From the NCBI GenBank assembly GCA_017938145.1, contig JAGBCB010000070.1:1-49960 (forward strand): a DNA stretch of 49,960 nt. The letters run 5' to 3'. Each line of letters opens with the position of its first letter. Positions within the stretch are counted from its first letter, which is position 1. A program made the translations under genes and the position numbers. This document shows positions 1 to 9,113 of the stretch, piece after piece. Under the pieces are notes generated by a model. It searched no databases. It worked only from the letters and a program-made list of their open reading frames with translations, and was not told the origin of the DNA. This DNA comes from Lachnospiraceae bacterium (lineage in GTDB: Bacteria; Bacillota; Clostridia; Lachnospirales; Lachnospiraceae).

Positions 1-1374
1 ATGGATGTGCGCCGTGGAGAGCATCCGCACTGGGGCACCCTGATTTTTAATTATGGAAGACCGGAAGTATCCAATTTCCTGATTTCCAATGCACTTTACT
101 GGGTAGAAAAGTACCATGCGGATGGTATCCGTATGGATGCCGTTGCTTCCATGCTCTATCTGGATTATGGCAGGGAGTATGGCCAGTGGGTGGCAAATAA
201 CTATGGTGGAAGGGAAAATCTGGAAGCGATTGAACTGATAAAGCATTTGAATTCCATTATGCACAAGCGTAATGAAGATGTGCTGATGATTGCTGAGGAA
301 TCCACCGCATGGCCGATGGTAACGGAAGTGGTAGAAGCCGGCGGTCTTGGTTTTGACATGAAGTGGAACATGGGCTGGATGAATGACTTTTTACAGTATT
401 TAAAGACAGACCCGTTATTCCGTAAGCATGCCCACGGCTGTATTACCTTCAGTATGATGTATGCCTATAGTGAGCATTATCAGCTGGTATTTTCCCATGA
501 TGAAGTGGTTCATGGCAAGGGGTCTTTAATCAACAAGATGCCTGGTGATTATGATAATAAGTTTGCTAACCTTCGTACTGCACTGATGTTCATGACCGGA
601 CATCCGGGCAAGAAGCTTCTGTTTATGGGACAGGAATTTGCCCAGTTTGCAGAGTGGAGTGAGGCCAGAAGCCTTGACTGGCATTTGCTGGAGCAGTATG
701 ACAAGCACCAGAAATTCCATGCTTTTAATAAGGACATGAATAAACTGTACCATACAGAACCTTCCCTGTATGAGCAGGATTTTTCACCGGAAGGTTTTGA
801 ATGGATGAGCTGTATGGATGCGGACCGCAGTATTGTTTCTTTTGTCAGAAGGGCAAAGAATCCGGACGATTGTTTATTGTTTGTCTGCAACTTTACTCCG
901 GTTGCTTATGAAAACTTCCAGCAGGCAGTTCCACTTCCTGGTAAGTATAAAGAAATTTTTAACAGTGATGCGGAAAAGTATGGCGGTACCGGTGTGGTGA
1001 ATTCCAGACAGAAGACAGCAAAAAATGTGCCGTGTGATGGCAAGGAATACTCCATTGAAATCAGTGTTCCACCACTGGGAACGACCGTATTCCGTTTTAA
1101 GAAGGACGAGCCAAAGGCAGAAGGTAAAGAGGAAGCCGCTTCTTCAGAAGTAAAACCGGAGAAGCAGCGCAGAACTACCCGGAAGGCAAAAGTACAGAAA
1201 GAAACAGCAGAAGCGGAAGCAGTTGTAACAGAAGAAGTACCTGCGAAAGAAAAGAAAACAACAAGAAAACCAGCAGCGAAGAAAAAAGTGGAGAATGAAG
1301 CAGAGAACGCAGCTGCAGAAGAATCTGCTGAAGTAAAAAAAACAAGAAGAACAAGGAAAGCTAAGGAGGCATAA
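1..1374 (+). CDS. glgB: 1,4-alpha-glucan branching enzyme, C-terminal part, with basic tail (5' end outside window)
   Basis: GH13 branching enzyme that makes alpha-1,6 branches in glycogen. The window opens inside the catalytic domain, so the true start lies upstream; the ATG at base 1 is internal. Visible GH13 motifs are DGIRMDAVASMLY with the nucleophile Asp, IAEEST with the acid/base Glu, and FSHDEVVHGK with the third carboxylate. The C-terminal beta domain ends near residue 365. After it come about 90 residues rich in Lys, Arg, Ala and Glu (TTRK and PAAKKK motifs) that are not part of normal GlgB and resemble histone H1-like tails. The MscS gene follows 5 bases after the stop and its ribosome site lies inside the glgB end, so the two are probably co-transcribed. 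Identity is very secure; the tail's role is unknown. Confidence 0.95.
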   Translation: MDVRRGEHPHWGTLIFNYGRPEVSNFLISNALYWVEKYHADGIRMDAVASMLYLDYGREYGQWVANNYGGRENLEAIELIKHLNSIMHKRNEDVLMIAEESTAWPMVTEVVEAGGLGFDMKWNMGWMNDFLQYLKTDPLFRKHAHGCITFSMMYAYSEHYQLVFSHDEVVHGKGSLINKMPGDYDNKFANLRTALMFMTGHPGKKLLFMGQEFAQFAEWSEARSLDWHLLEQYDKHQKFHAFNKDMNKLYHTEPSLYEQDFSPEGFEWMSCMDADRSIVSFVRRAKNPDDCLLFVCNFTPVAYENFQQAVPLPGKYKEIFNSDAEKYGGTGVVNSRQKTAKNVPCDGKEYSIEISVPPLGTTVFRFKKDEPKAEGKEEAASSEVKPEKQRRTTRKAKVQKETAEAEAVVTEEVPAKEKKTTRKPAAKKKVENEAENAAAEESAEVKKTRRTRKAKEA

Positions 1375-1379
1375 GCACA

Positions 1380-2183
1380 ATGGAAGCAGTTTTAGCATTT
1401 ATTACGGCCAGTATATTACCGGCACTGATTAAGATTTTAATTGCCATCGTTATTTATTATGTTGGCACAAAGCTTATGAAGTTTATCATGAATGTCACAG
1501 AAAAGGCAATGGAAAAAGGCAAGGTGGATGCAGGTGTCCAGTCCTTTATTAAGTCTGCCCTCCGTATTGTACTGTACATTGTACTGGCATTTATTATCAT
1601 CAGCTATCTTGGTATTGCTACCACAGGTATTGCAGCATTGTTTGCATCTGCTGGTGTTACCGTAGGTCTGGCACTGCAGGGAAGTCTGTCCAATCTGGCT
1701 GGTGGTGTACTGATTCTGATTTTAAAGCCATTTAAAATTGGTGACTACATTGTAGCCTGTGGGGAAGAAGGTACCGTAACGGATATTGAAATCTTTTATA
1801 CAAAGTTATCTACAGTAGATAACAGGAAGATTGTGATTCCAAACGGTGCATTATCCAACAGCAACATTACCAACGTTTCCCATGAAGAGTTCCGTCGTGT
1901 GGATTTAGTACTTGGTGTATCTTATGAAAGTGATGTAAAGACAGTAAAGAATATTCTGGCTGACATTGCAGCAAAGAACGAAATGGTACTGAAGGACAGA
2001 GACATTAATATCTATATTAATGAATTTGCTGCGAGCTCCATTGATTTTGGTTTCCGTGTGTGGACAAAAGCGGAGAATTACTGGACATTAAAGTGGCAGT
2101 TAATGGAAGATGTGAAGGCGGCTTTTGATGCAAACCATATCGAAATTCCATTCAACCAGATTGACGTTAATATGAAAAAATAA
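1380..2183 (+). CDS. MscS-family small-conductance mechanosensitive channel
   Basis: A 267-residue inner-membrane channel that opens under membrane tension and releases solutes on hypo-osmotic shock. It has hydrophobic helices at about residues 7-35 and 60-85. The pore helix carries the Gly/Ala-rich MscS pattern (GLALQGSLSNLAGG, about residues 95-110), followed by the beta-domain motif FKIGDYI. The length is normal for a minimal MscS. The start ATG at 1380 has an AAGGAGG ribosome site that overlaps the end of glgB, which suggests translational coupling. The link with glycogen metabolism is probably only operonic. Confidence 0.93.
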   Translation: MEAVLAFITASILPALIKILIAIVIYYVGTKLMKFIMNVTEKAMEKGKVDAGVQSFIKSALRIVLYIVLAFIIISYLGIATTGIAALFASAGVTVGLALQGSLSNLAGGVLILILKPFKIGDYIVACGEEGTVTDIEIFYTKLSTVDNRKIVIPNGALSNSNITNVSHEEFRRVDLVLGVSYESDVKTVKNILADIAAKNEMVLKDRDINIYINEFAASSIDFGFRVWTKAENYWTLKWQLMEDVKAAFDANHIEIPFNQIDVNMKK

Positions 2184-2281
2184 GTAACCAGTGTCAAAGT
2201 ATGGCATAGTTATGATTAGGATTAGAAAGTTTGATAAGTAAGATTCAGAAAAGACTTTTCTTTTTCAAAAAAATGTGATAC

Positions 2282-2333
2282 TATAATATCAATTTTAGTA
2301 AGGGTGTTCTAAATGGAAGTTTAGGGCACCTTT
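2282..2333 (+). promoter_or_regulatory. Putative glnN promoter -10 box and 5'-UTR hairpin
   Basis: TATAAT at 2282-2287 follows an AT-rich stretch, with only a poor -35 candidate around 2259-2266. In the leader, 2300-2306 (AAGGGTG) plus CTAAA pair with TTTAG plus CACCTTT at 2327-2333. This gives a hairpin between the promoter and the glnN start, possibly a nitrogen-responsive leader or just mRNA structure. I recognise no named riboswitch. Confidence 0.35.
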
Positions 2334-2373
2334 ACCTGTTACAAGCAGAATTGCAGAAAGGTATGGTTTTAGT

Positions 2374-4488
2374 ATGGCAGAGAGGATTACGGAATTTTTC
2401 GGTATTGACGTTTTTAATGAGGCGGTCATGAGAGAACGGCTTCCCAAGGCGACATTTAAGGCACTTAAGAAGACCATGGAAAATGGAGAGGAACTGGATT
2501 CCCAGATAGCGGATATTGTTGCCAGTGTTATGAAAGACTGGGCAATTGAAAAGGGTGCGACCCATTACACCCACTGGTTCCAGCCAATGACCGGCATTAC
2601 GGCAGAAAAACATGATGCGTTCATTACTCCGGCAGCCGAAGGTAAGGTAATTCTGGAGTTTTCCGGTAAAGAGCTGATAAAGGGTGAGCCGGATGCCTCC
2701 TCTTTCCCATCCGGTGGTCTGCGTGCTACCTGTGAGGCAAGAGGCTATACTACCTGGGACTGTACCTCTCCGGCATTTGTAAAAGAAGATGCAGCAGGTG
2801 TAACGCTGTGTATTCCGACAGCATTCTGTTCTTATACCGGAGAAGCACTGGATAAAAAGACTCCGCTGCTGCGTTCCATGGAAGCGATTGACCGGGAAGC
2901 GGTACGTGTGTTAAAACTGTTTGGACATCAGGATGTGACCAATGTGTCCTGTTCGGTTGGACCGGAACAGGAATACTTTTTAATTGACAGAGAAAAGTTT
3001 TTACAGCGTGAGGATCTGATTTTTACCGGCCGTACCCTGTTTGGCGCAAAACCGCCAAAGGGTTCGGAAATGGATGACCACTATTTTGGTACATTAAAGG
3101 AGAGAGTGGCTGCCTACATGAAGGAGTTAAATGTGGAACTCTGGAAATTAGGTGTGCTCGCAAAGACACAGCACAACGAGGCAGCTCCGGCACAGCATGA
3201 GCTTGCTCCGATTTATGCGACGGCAAATATTTCCGTAGACCATAACCAGCTCGTAATGGAGGTTATGAAAAAGGTGGCAAAGCGTCACGGTCTGGAATGC
3301 CTGCTGCATGAAAAACCGTTCAAGGGTCTTCACGGTTCCGGCAAACACAATAACTGGTCCATGGTAACGAATACAGGCAAAAACCTGCTGGACCCGGGTA
3401 AAAAGCCAAATGAGAATTTACAGTTCTTATTGTTTGTGACAGCAGTAATCAAGGCAGTGGATGAGCATGCTACACTGCTGCGTTATTCTGCTTCCAATCC
3501 GGGCAATGACCACCGTCTGGGCGGTCATGAGGCACCTCCGGCGATTATCTCCATTTTCCTGGGAGAACAGTTAGAGGACATTGTGCGCCAGATTATTGAA
3601 ACCGGAGAAGCAAAGGACTGCAAGAAGAAGGTTTATATGAACATCGGTGTACACACCCTTCCGGAAATCAAGAAGGATGCGACTGACAGAAACCGTACTT
3701 CGCCGTTTGCGTTTACCGGAAACAAGTTCGAGTTCCGTATGCTTGGTTCTTCCATGTCTGTCGCAGGACCAAACACTGTATTAAATACCATCGTGGCTGA
3801 TACGTTAAGCCAGTTCTCTGATGAACTGGAGAAGGCTGCGCCGGAAGAATTTGAGACAGTGTTAAAGAAACTGCTGCAGAGGGAACTGACTGCCCATGAA
3901 CGTATTATTTTCAATGGTGACGGTTATTCAGAAGAATGGACGAAGGAAGCAGAGCGCAGAGGGCTGCCAAATGAAGCTTCCATCGTGGATGCCACCAAAT
4001 CCCTGTTATACGACAGAACGGAGGAGGTATTTACAAAACACAGGGTATTCAGCCGGACAGAGCTGGAAGCACGTGCGGAGATTAATTACGAAAATTATTC
4101 CAAAACATTAAACATAGAGGCAAAGACCATGGTGGATATGGCAGCAAAACTGTACATTCCGGCATTTATCCGGTATGCGACAGAACTGGCAGAGTCTATT
4201 AATGCGGTAAGAGCGGCTGTTCCGTCTGCAGACTTTACGGTGCAGACAAAGCTGCTGACCCAGGTTTCAGAGCTTTTGGCAGAGACAGAAGCCGCCATGG
4301 AACGGTTAAAAGAGGAACGGACAAAAGCGTACCATACCAAGGGTGCAAGAACACAGGCGGAGGCTTACCGTGCGAATGTCGTGCCTGCCATGGAGGCACT
4401 GCGTGCTCCGGTAGATAAGCTGGAGGGCATTGTGGATAAAAAGGCATGGCCGGTGCCAACGTATGGTGATCTTGTATTTGAGGTATAA
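2374..4488 (+). CDS. glnN: Glutamine synthetase, class III (GlnN type)
   Basis: ATP-dependent ligation of ammonia to glutamate, a cytosolic enzyme. The 704-residue length is diagnostic of class III GS (about 700, against about 450-470 for class I). The N terminus ([20 protein letters not shown]) is the standard GSIII opening. Catalytic motifs include [12 protein letters not shown], the NEAAPAQHE region, GSGKHNNWS and [15 protein letters not shown]. The C-terminal about 150 residues form the helical GSIII domain. The ATG at 2374 is chosen by family alignment; the ribosome site AGAAAGG sits somewhat far upstream. The gene is monocistronic, preceded by its own promoter region and followed by hairpins. 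Confidence 0.97.
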   Translation: MAERITEFFGIDVFNEAVMRERLPKATFKALKKTMENGEELDSQIADIVASVMKDWAIEKGATHYTHWFQPMTGITAEKHDAFITPAAEGKVILEFSGKELIKGEPDASSFPSGGLRATCEARGYTTWDCTSPAFVKEDAAGVTLCIPTAFCSYTGEALDKKTPLLRSMEAIDREAVRVLKLFGHQDVTNVSCSVGPEQEYFLIDREKFLQREDLIFTGRTLFGAKPPKGSEMDDHYFGTLKERVAAYMKELNVELWKLGVLAKTQHNEAAPAQHELAPIYATANISVDHNQLVMEVMKKVAKRHGLECLLHEKPFKGLHGSGKHNNWSMVTNTGKNLLDPGKKPNENLQFLLFVTAVIKAVDEHATLLRYSASNPGNDHRLGGHEAPPAIISIFLGEQLEDIVRQIIETGEAKDCKKKVYMNIGVHTLPEIKKDATDRNRTSPFAFTGNKFEFRMLGSSMSVAGPNTVLNTIVADTLSQFSDELEKAAPEEFETVLKKLLQRELTAHERIIFNGDGYSEEWTKEAERRGLPNEASIVDATKSLLYDRTEEVFTKHRVFSRTELEARAEINYENYSKTLNIEAKTMVDMAAKLYIPAFIRYATELAESINAVRAAVPSADFTVQTKLLTQVSELLAETEAAMERLKEERTKAYHTKGARTQAEAYRANVVPAMEALRAPVDKLEGIVDKKAWPVPTYGDLVFEV

Positions 4489-4505
4489 GAATTAATGTAA
4501 CAGTT

Positions 4506-4540
4506 CAGCCCCATCAACGAAGTTGATTTTTAATGGGCTG
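4506..4540 (+). terminator. Nested hairpin after glnN
   Basis: CAGCCC (4506-4511) pairs with GGGCTG (4535-4540). Inside it, ATCAAC (4513-4518) pairs with GTTGAT (4522-4527) and is followed by TTTT. The inner stem with its T-run is a minimal intrinsic terminator. Confidence 0.55.
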
Positions 4541-4600
4541 CGAATCGTAACTATGAAGCAAGGCTGAATGGTTACGAATTAATAATTTTTGATAATGACA

Positions 4601-4636
4601 GAATACATAATATACGTACAGGTATGTTATGTATTC
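4601..4636 (+). terminator. Hairpin upstream of the NlpC/P60-like gene
   Basis: GAATACATAA (4601-4610) is perfectly complementary to TTATGTATTC (4627-4636), with a 16-nt loop followed by a moderately T-rich tail. It may be a second terminator after glnN or an element of the next gene's leader. Confidence 0.35.
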
Positions 4637-4684
4637 TTGTTATATTCATGGGTTAGAGCGTGTAAGGTATGAAGGAGAAGTGGC

Positions 4685-6241
4685 ATGAGAGACATGATAT
4701 ACTGGCTGCTGCTGATGGCCGCATTCAGTTATGCGTTTTGTGCTGGAAATGATAGTACGGGAAGCGGAAATGAGATGCAGGAATGCCTGGAAAAGATAGA
4801 AGAACTGGCGCTCGGACTGCAGATAGAGGATGTTCCGGTGACGGAGGTTCTATGCGAATTTCCGGTGGAGTACAGCGATGGCTTCTGGGTGGATGAAGAA
4901 GAGAATATTTACGTTCTGGCAACTTACGAAAAATGTATCTGGGAATACAAAGCAGGAGAAACAAGGCAGATTCCACTGGAGGCAGCGGTTCTGCCGGCAG
5001 ATGTGGTGGCAGCCGGCGGACTGCTGTATGTGTATGATGATCTTCTTTCGGAAGTACAGATTTACACAAAAAAGGGGGAACTGAAATGCCGCAGTAATAT
5101 TAATCTGCAGGAAGATTATGTAAAACAACTGGTCATGGAATCCGGAACAGCTGCAGTGATTACTTATGGCGGACGGAGAATCTGTATTAATCCGGAAAAC
5201 GGGGAACAGACGGTTTTACTGCAGGAGACTGTCCGGAAGGCAGAAAAAAGCGGTTATGATTATGTGGAATTTCTGGCGGCAGATAACACAGGAAAGGAAT
5301 ATTTTGTCTGTACCAGTCTATTAAAAGAAGGAACTTTACTTGCGGGGGAACTGGTGCTGCATGCCGTTTCGCCAAAGGGGACACAGCTTGGCAGCTATGT
5401 ACTTCCGGTAGAAGAGTTTGACTATCTGGCGGGAACATATCTGCAGATACAGGAAGATGGCCGGATTTATCTGATGGTAACCGGAGAAAAAACACTGGAA
5501 ATAAGAAAAATAGAACTGGGAAGAGAAGCTGTTTCCAATCTGCCGGAGATTATCCAGGCGGCAGAAAAGCTGGAACAGGAGAACCAGGAAGAACTGGAAT
5601 ACCGGAGAGTGAGAGGTTTTGACTGTACCAGAACGGTGGAACTGGACAGGGAAGAAGTCTGGGAACGGGTACTTGCCATGGCGGAATATGAATGGACGCT
5701 GCGAAAGACAAATACAGAAACTACCAGAATGACAGAAATTGAGTTTCCGAGAGAAATTGAGGCATTACGCCAGGCGGGAGAAAAAGAAGAAGACTGGAGT
5801 GCGGAAATAAAGGGACTGCCATACTGCTGGGGAGGATTCTGCTCCATTTACGGTGGAGAGAGCGGCATAACATTCGATAAAGCACTGGAACAGGGGTATC
5901 TTACCGGAAACAGCCTGACAGAGGGCTATTATAAAACTGCAACAATTGGTGTGGATTGTTCAGGACTTCTGACGGCAGCGCTGGGATTTGATGAAAAACT
6001 GGGAACCAAGGATCTGCTGGAAATAGGTACGGTTCTGGAGAACCCGGAAGAACTGGAAGTGATGGATTATCTGGTGAGTCCGGGAAACCATGTGATGGTG
6101 TTCTGCGGCTGGCTGGATGCTGCTACTATGCTGGTCTGTGAATCTGCCGTCCGGGAAGGAAAAGTAAGCATTCATCCAAAAACGATTCATGAACTGGCGG
6201 TAAATGGAAGTTACATACCATGTTCGTTCTGGCAGGAGTGA
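4685..6241 (+). CDS. Secreted/exported protein with C-terminal NlpC/P60-like cysteine peptidase domain
   Basis: 518 residues. The ATG at 4685 has AAGGAG just upstream. A hydrophobic N terminus (residues 5-20) looks like a signal sequence. Residues about 55-280 read as repeated beta strands (for example EENIYVLATYE, GGLLYVYDD), compatible with a beta-propeller fold; this is inferred, not matched to a family. The last 150 residues resemble NlpC/P60: LPYCWGG, then GVDCSGLL with the likely catalytic Cys near residue 425, and NHVMVF with the likely catalytic His near residue 468. Such enzymes cut peptidoglycan stem peptides. A mid-region acidic, probably helical stretch (about 290-370) links the two parts. 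No operon partner is obvious. Confidence 0.7.
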   Translation: MRDMIYWLLLMAAFSYAFCAGNDSTGSGNEMQECLEKIEELALGLQIEDVPVTEVLCEFPVEYSDGFWVDEEENIYVLATYEKCIWEYKAGETRQIPLEAAVLPADVVAAGGLLYVYDDLLSEVQIYTKKGELKCRSNINLQEDYVKQLVMESGTAAVITYGGRRICINPENGEQTVLLQETVRKAEKSGYDYVEFLAADNTGKEYFVCTSLLKEGTLLAGELVLHAVSPKGTQLGSYVLPVEEFDYLAGTYLQIQEDGRIYLMVTGEKTLEIRKIELGREAVSNLPEIIQAAEKLEQENQEELEYRRVRGFDCTRTVELDREEVWERVLAMAEYEWTLRKTNTETTRMTEIEFPREIEALRQAGEKEEDWSAEIKGLPYCWGGFCSIYGGESGITFDKALEQGYLTGNSLTEGYYKTATIGVDCSGLLTAALGFDEKLGTKDLLEIGTVLENPEELEVMDYLVSPGNHVMVFCGWLDAATMLVCESAVREGKVSIHPKTIHELAVNGSYIPCSFWQE

Positions 6242-6369
6242 GCCTGGCGTTGTTTAAGTGGGACTTTACAAAATGGAAAATATAAGGTAAAATAATTATT
6301 TGGATTATAAAATAGCATGGAAATGTGGAAGAAAGAGGATTTTTTCTTCGAAGTACAAGGAGGACTGAC

Positions 6370-8007
6370 ATGATACAGGCATGTAATGTAACGCTGCGTC
6401 TTGGAAAGCGTGCGTTGTTTGAAGATGTAAATATTAAGTTTACGGAAGGAAACTGTTATGGTCTGATTGGTGCCAATGGTGCCGGAAAATCTACATTTTT
6501 GAAGATTCTGAACGGTCAGCTGGAGCCGAGCAAAGGTGAGGTTGTCATTACCCCGGGACAGAGACTTTCTTTCTTACAGCAGGATCATTTCAAGTATGAT
6601 GCATATAACGTACTGGATACGGTAATTATGGGTAATAAGCGTCTGTATGACATTATGCAGGAAAAGGATGCCATTTACGCAAAGGAAGATTTTACAGAAG
6701 AAGATGGTAACAGGGCAAGTGAACTGGAAGCAGAGTTTGCTGATTTAAACGGCTGGGAAGCAGAATCTGATGCAGCAGTTCTTTTGAATGGTCTTGGTAT
6801 TGAAACCGATCTGCACTATACCATGATGGCAGATTTAAATGGTTCCCAGAAGGTGAAAGTACTGCTTGCACAGGCACTGTTCGGAAATCCGGACATCCTG
6901 CTGCTGGACGAGCCGACCAACCATCTGGATTTAGAGGCAATCCGCTGGCTGGAGGAGTTCTTAATTAATTTTGAAAATACCGTAATTGTGGTGTCCCATG
7001 ACCGTTATTTCTTAAATAAGGTCTGCACCCACATTGCGGATATTGACTATGCAAAGATTCAGCTGTATGCCGGTAACTACGACTTCTGGTATGAGTCCAG
7101 CCAGTTAATGGTAAAGCAGATGAAGGAAGCCAACAAAAAGAAAGAAGAGAAGATTAAGGAGTTACAGGAATTTATCCAGCGTTTCTCTGCCAACGCTTCC
7201 AAGTCCAAGCAGGCAACTTCCCGTAAGAGAGCCCTGGAAAAGATTGAACTGGATGACATCCGTCCATCTTCCAGAAAATATCCTTATATTGATTTCCGTC
7301 CGGCCAGAGAAATTGGTAACGAAGTTCTGACCGTAACCAATCTGTCCAAGACAATCAATGGTGTGAAGGTGCTGGATAACATCTCCTTTATTGTAAACCG
7401 TGAGGATAAGATAGCTTTCGTAGGAAGCAACACACTGGCTGCTACTACTTTGTTTAAGATTTTAATGGGTGAAATGGAGCCGGATTCCGGTTCCTTTAAG
7501 TGGGGAATTACAACGACACAGGCATATTTCCCGAAGGACAATACCCAGATGTTCTCTGTGGATGAGACCATCGTGGATTTCCTTATGCCATTCTCTCCGG
7601 AAAAGGATGTAACGTATGTCCGTGGCTTCCTTGGCAGAATGTTATTTGCCGGTGAAGAAGGTGTCAAGAAGGTAAATGTATTATCCGGTGGTGAAAAGGT
7701 AAGAGTTATGCTTTCCAAGATGATGATTATGGGATCCAATGTTCTTGTCATGGACGAACCGACCAACCATCTGGATATGGAATCCATTACGGCACTGAAT
7801 AATGGTCTGATTAAGTTCCCAGGCGTACTGTTGTTTACCGCACTGGATCATCAGTTCATCCAGACAACGGCAAACCGTATTATGGAAATTGTTCCGGGCG
7901 GCAGCCTGATTGATAAGACCACTACTTATGATGAGTATCTGGACAGCGATGAAATGGCTCGTAAGAGAACCATGCTTACCATGATTGAGGAAGAAGTGGA
8001 AGATTAA
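6370..8007 (+). CDS. ABC-F family ATPase (YbiT/EttA-like) with altered second Walker A
   Basis: Soluble tandem-NBD protein of 545 residues, the ABC-F class that binds ribosomes. I start it at ATG 6370 because AAGGAGG lies at 6357-6363; a longer frame from 6325 has no ribosome site. NBD1 has a normal Walker A (GANGAGKST), an unusual signature LNGSQ, and Walker B LLLDEPTNHLD. A charged inter-domain linker (about residues 235-290, KEANKKKEEKIKELQEF) follows. NBD2 has signature LSGGEK and Walker B VMDEPTNHLD, but its P-loop reads GSNTLAATTLF, with Ala where the conserved Lys should be. That predicts weak or no ATP hydrolysis at one site. It is a housekeeping-like or antibiotic-tolerance ABC-F; the subfamily is not certain. 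Confidence 0.92.
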   Translation: MIQACNVTLRLGKRALFEDVNIKFTEGNCYGLIGANGAGKSTFLKILNGQLEPSKGEVVITPGQRLSFLQQDHFKYDAYNVLDTVIMGNKRLYDIMQEKDAIYAKEDFTEEDGNRASELEAEFADLNGWEAESDAAVLLNGLGIETDLHYTMMADLNGSQKVKVLLAQALFGNPDILLLDEPTNHLDLEAIRWLEEFLINFENTVIVVSHDRYFLNKVCTHIADIDYAKIQLYAGNYDFWYESSQLMVKQMKEANKKKEEKIKELQEFIQRFSANASKSKQATSRKRALEKIELDDIRPSSRKYPYIDFRPAREIGNEVLTVTNLSKTINGVKVLDNISFIVNREDKIAFVGSNTLAATTLFKILMGEMEPDSGSFKWGITTTQAYFPKDNTQMFSVDETIVDFLMPFSPEKDVTYVRGFLGRMLFAGEEGVKKVNVLSGGEKVRVMLSKMMIMGSNVLVMDEPTNHLDMESITALNNGLIKFPGVLLFTALDHQFIQTTANRIMEIVPGGSLIDKTTTYDEYLDSDEMARKRTMLTMIEEEVED

Positions 8008-8033
8008 GAAATGCGTTTGCTATGTGATAGTGA

Positions 8034-8070
8034 GGGGCTGTTATGCAGAACAGCCCCTTGCGTTATTTTA
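8034..8070 (+). terminator. Intrinsic terminator after the ABC-F gene
   Basis: GGGGCTGTT (8034-8042) pairs perfectly with AACAGCCCC (8049-8057) around a 6-nt loop, followed by a T-rich tail. An upstream in-frame ATG for the next gene (8043) falls inside this hairpin, which argues against that start. Confidence 0.85.
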
Positions 8071-8084
8071 AATGGGAGGTACGG

Positions 8085-8840
8085 ATGAAAAAATTATTCA
8101 ATTCGTTTCAATTAAAGTGTATTACCATTGCCATGATGATTGGCGGTATTTATTTGCAGCAGATTCTGTATAAGCTGAATGAAGAAGTACTGGCAGCAGG
8201 AGGCACCATGCCAAAGATGCAGTCCCTGCTTTACCATATGGGATATGTGGTTTATCTGGCTGCGTTTCCGGTGGCAGCGTTTCTTTTGGTAGAGGCAGCA
8301 AAAAAGACTTCCGACCGGAAAGCATTGTTGAAACGTCTGCTGGTGATGGGACTTCTGGTGGAAATTCCGATGGATATGGCGACTTTTGGACTGGCAGAGT
8401 GGAAAAACTGGGGACTGAACCAGAATTATTTCTTTACGTTGTCGATTGGTCTTGGCGTGATAATGGCAGTGGAAGCACTGGCAAAAAAGTATGCCGCAGG
8501 TAGTATGGGAAATAATCTGCTGACGCTTCTGGTGTATCTGCTGGCAGCACTGATAGCAGTGCTGGGGCGGACAGAACAGGGCAGTGTCGGAGTACTGACG
8601 GTGATTTGTCTTTTTCTTTTTTATGGGAATAAAATGTTTTCTCTGGTTTCCGTGGCGGCACTTTATATTTTATTTATGGGAAGTGCCAACGGACTGGAAT
8701 ATCTTCCGGTACTGGGCATTCTGCTGGTGTGGATGTATAATGGAGAGCAGGGAAAAGCAGATAAAATGACGAGACTGGTGTTTTATGCAGCATTTCCGGT
8801 GGCGTATTGTGTGCTTGGAGTGATAGCGAGGTTTTTGTAG
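8085..8840 (+). CDS. TraX-like polytopic membrane protein (acyltransferase superfamily)
   Basis: 251 residues with about seven to eight hydrophobic segments. The start at ATG 8085 is supported by GGGAGG at 8074-8079. The pattern of a short basic N terminus, a first helix (CITIAMMIGGIYLQQ), then FPVAAFLLVEA followed by a basic loop with a run of charged residues and LLVMGLLVEIPMD, resembles the TraX family. In F plasmids TraX N-acetylates pilin; chromosomal Clostridia versions are of unknown function and are probably membrane-bound acyltransferases. The gene lies alone between a terminator and the toxin-antitoxin promoter. Confidence 0.65.
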   Translation: MKKLFNSFQLKCITIAMMIGGIYLQQILYKLNEEVLAAGGTMPKMQSLLYHMGYVVYLAAFPVAAFLLVEAAKKTSDRKALLKRLLVMGLLVEIPMDMATFGLAEWKNWGLNQNYFFTLSIGLGVIMAVEALAKKYAAGSMGNNLLTLLVYLLAALIAVLGRTEQGSVGVLTVICLFLFYGNKMFSLVSVAALYILFMGSANGLEYLPVLGILLVWMYNGEQGKADKMTRLVFYAAFPVAYCVLGVIARFL

Positions 8841-8861
8841 GCGGAGTTTTTTAATAAAGAG

Positions 8862-8890
8862 TTGATTTTTAGTTAAAAATAGCCTATACT
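8862..8890 (+). promoter_or_regulatory. Promoter of the type III antitoxin RNA
   Basis: TTGATT (8862-8867), a 17-nt spacer and TATACT (8885-8890) form a good sigma-A promoter. The predicted transcript starts near 8897, just upstream of the repeat array. Confidence 0.8.
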
Positions 8891-8896
8891 ATAATA

Positions 8897-9070
8897 GAAG
8901 GCAGAACAGTCTGTCTGTCGCGAATGACGGCAAGAATATCATTCAACAGTTAGTTGTTTGTGTTCTCCGCGAATGACGGGAACTCAATGTAGAATATCAT
9001 TCAATAGTTAGTTGTGTATGGTCTCCGTGGATAACGGGACTGAAAATTAGAATATTATCCAATAGTATGT
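8897..9070 (+). ncRNA. Type III antitoxin RNA: three tandem repeats (ToxI-like)
   Basis: Three imperfect tandem units start at 8919, 8968 and 9026. Each opens with a CGCGAATGACGG-like core (CGTGGATAACGG in the third). Each then has a conserved arm starting AGAATATCATTCAA, full length in units 1 and 2 and shortened in unit 3. The arm period is 58 nt. The first unit is 49 nt because it lacks 9 nt between core and arm. Each core can fold as a small stem: TGTCG with CGGCA in unit 1, TCCG with CGGG in unit 2, CCGT with ACGG in unit 3. These changes partly preserve pairing. A second small stem, CAAC with GTTG, is present in units 1-2. In known type III systems such repeats are cut by the toxin into single units that bind and inhibit it. 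Promoter, repeats, terminator and toxin gene are in the canonical order. Confidence 0.82.
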
Positions 9071-9101
9071 GAATAGCTCCTGCAAAGGGGCTATTCTTTT
9101 T
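9071..9101 (+). terminator. Attenuating terminator between antitoxin repeats and toxin gene
   Basis: GAATAGCTCC (9071-9080) pairs with GGGGCTATTC (9087-9096), with one G-T pair and a 6-nt loop, followed by five T. In type III systems this partly read-through terminator keeps antitoxin RNA in excess over toxin mRNA. The toxin's ribosome site AGAGGAG begins immediately after it. Confidence 0.9.
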
Positions 9102-9113
9102 AGAGGAGATAAA

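Noticed and set aside
1144-1398. Minus-strand Cys/Phe-rich frame opposite the glgB tail
   Set aside because: Antisense readout of Lys/Glu codons; not plausible as a protein.
8043-8084. Earlier ATG start for the TraX-like gene
   Set aside because: It lies inside the terminator hairpin and lacks a ribosome site; ATG 8085 has GGGAGG.
8919-9070. CRISPR array or transposon end repeats
   Set aside because: Only three imperfect units without unique spacers, lying between a promoter and a terminator before a ToxN-like gene.
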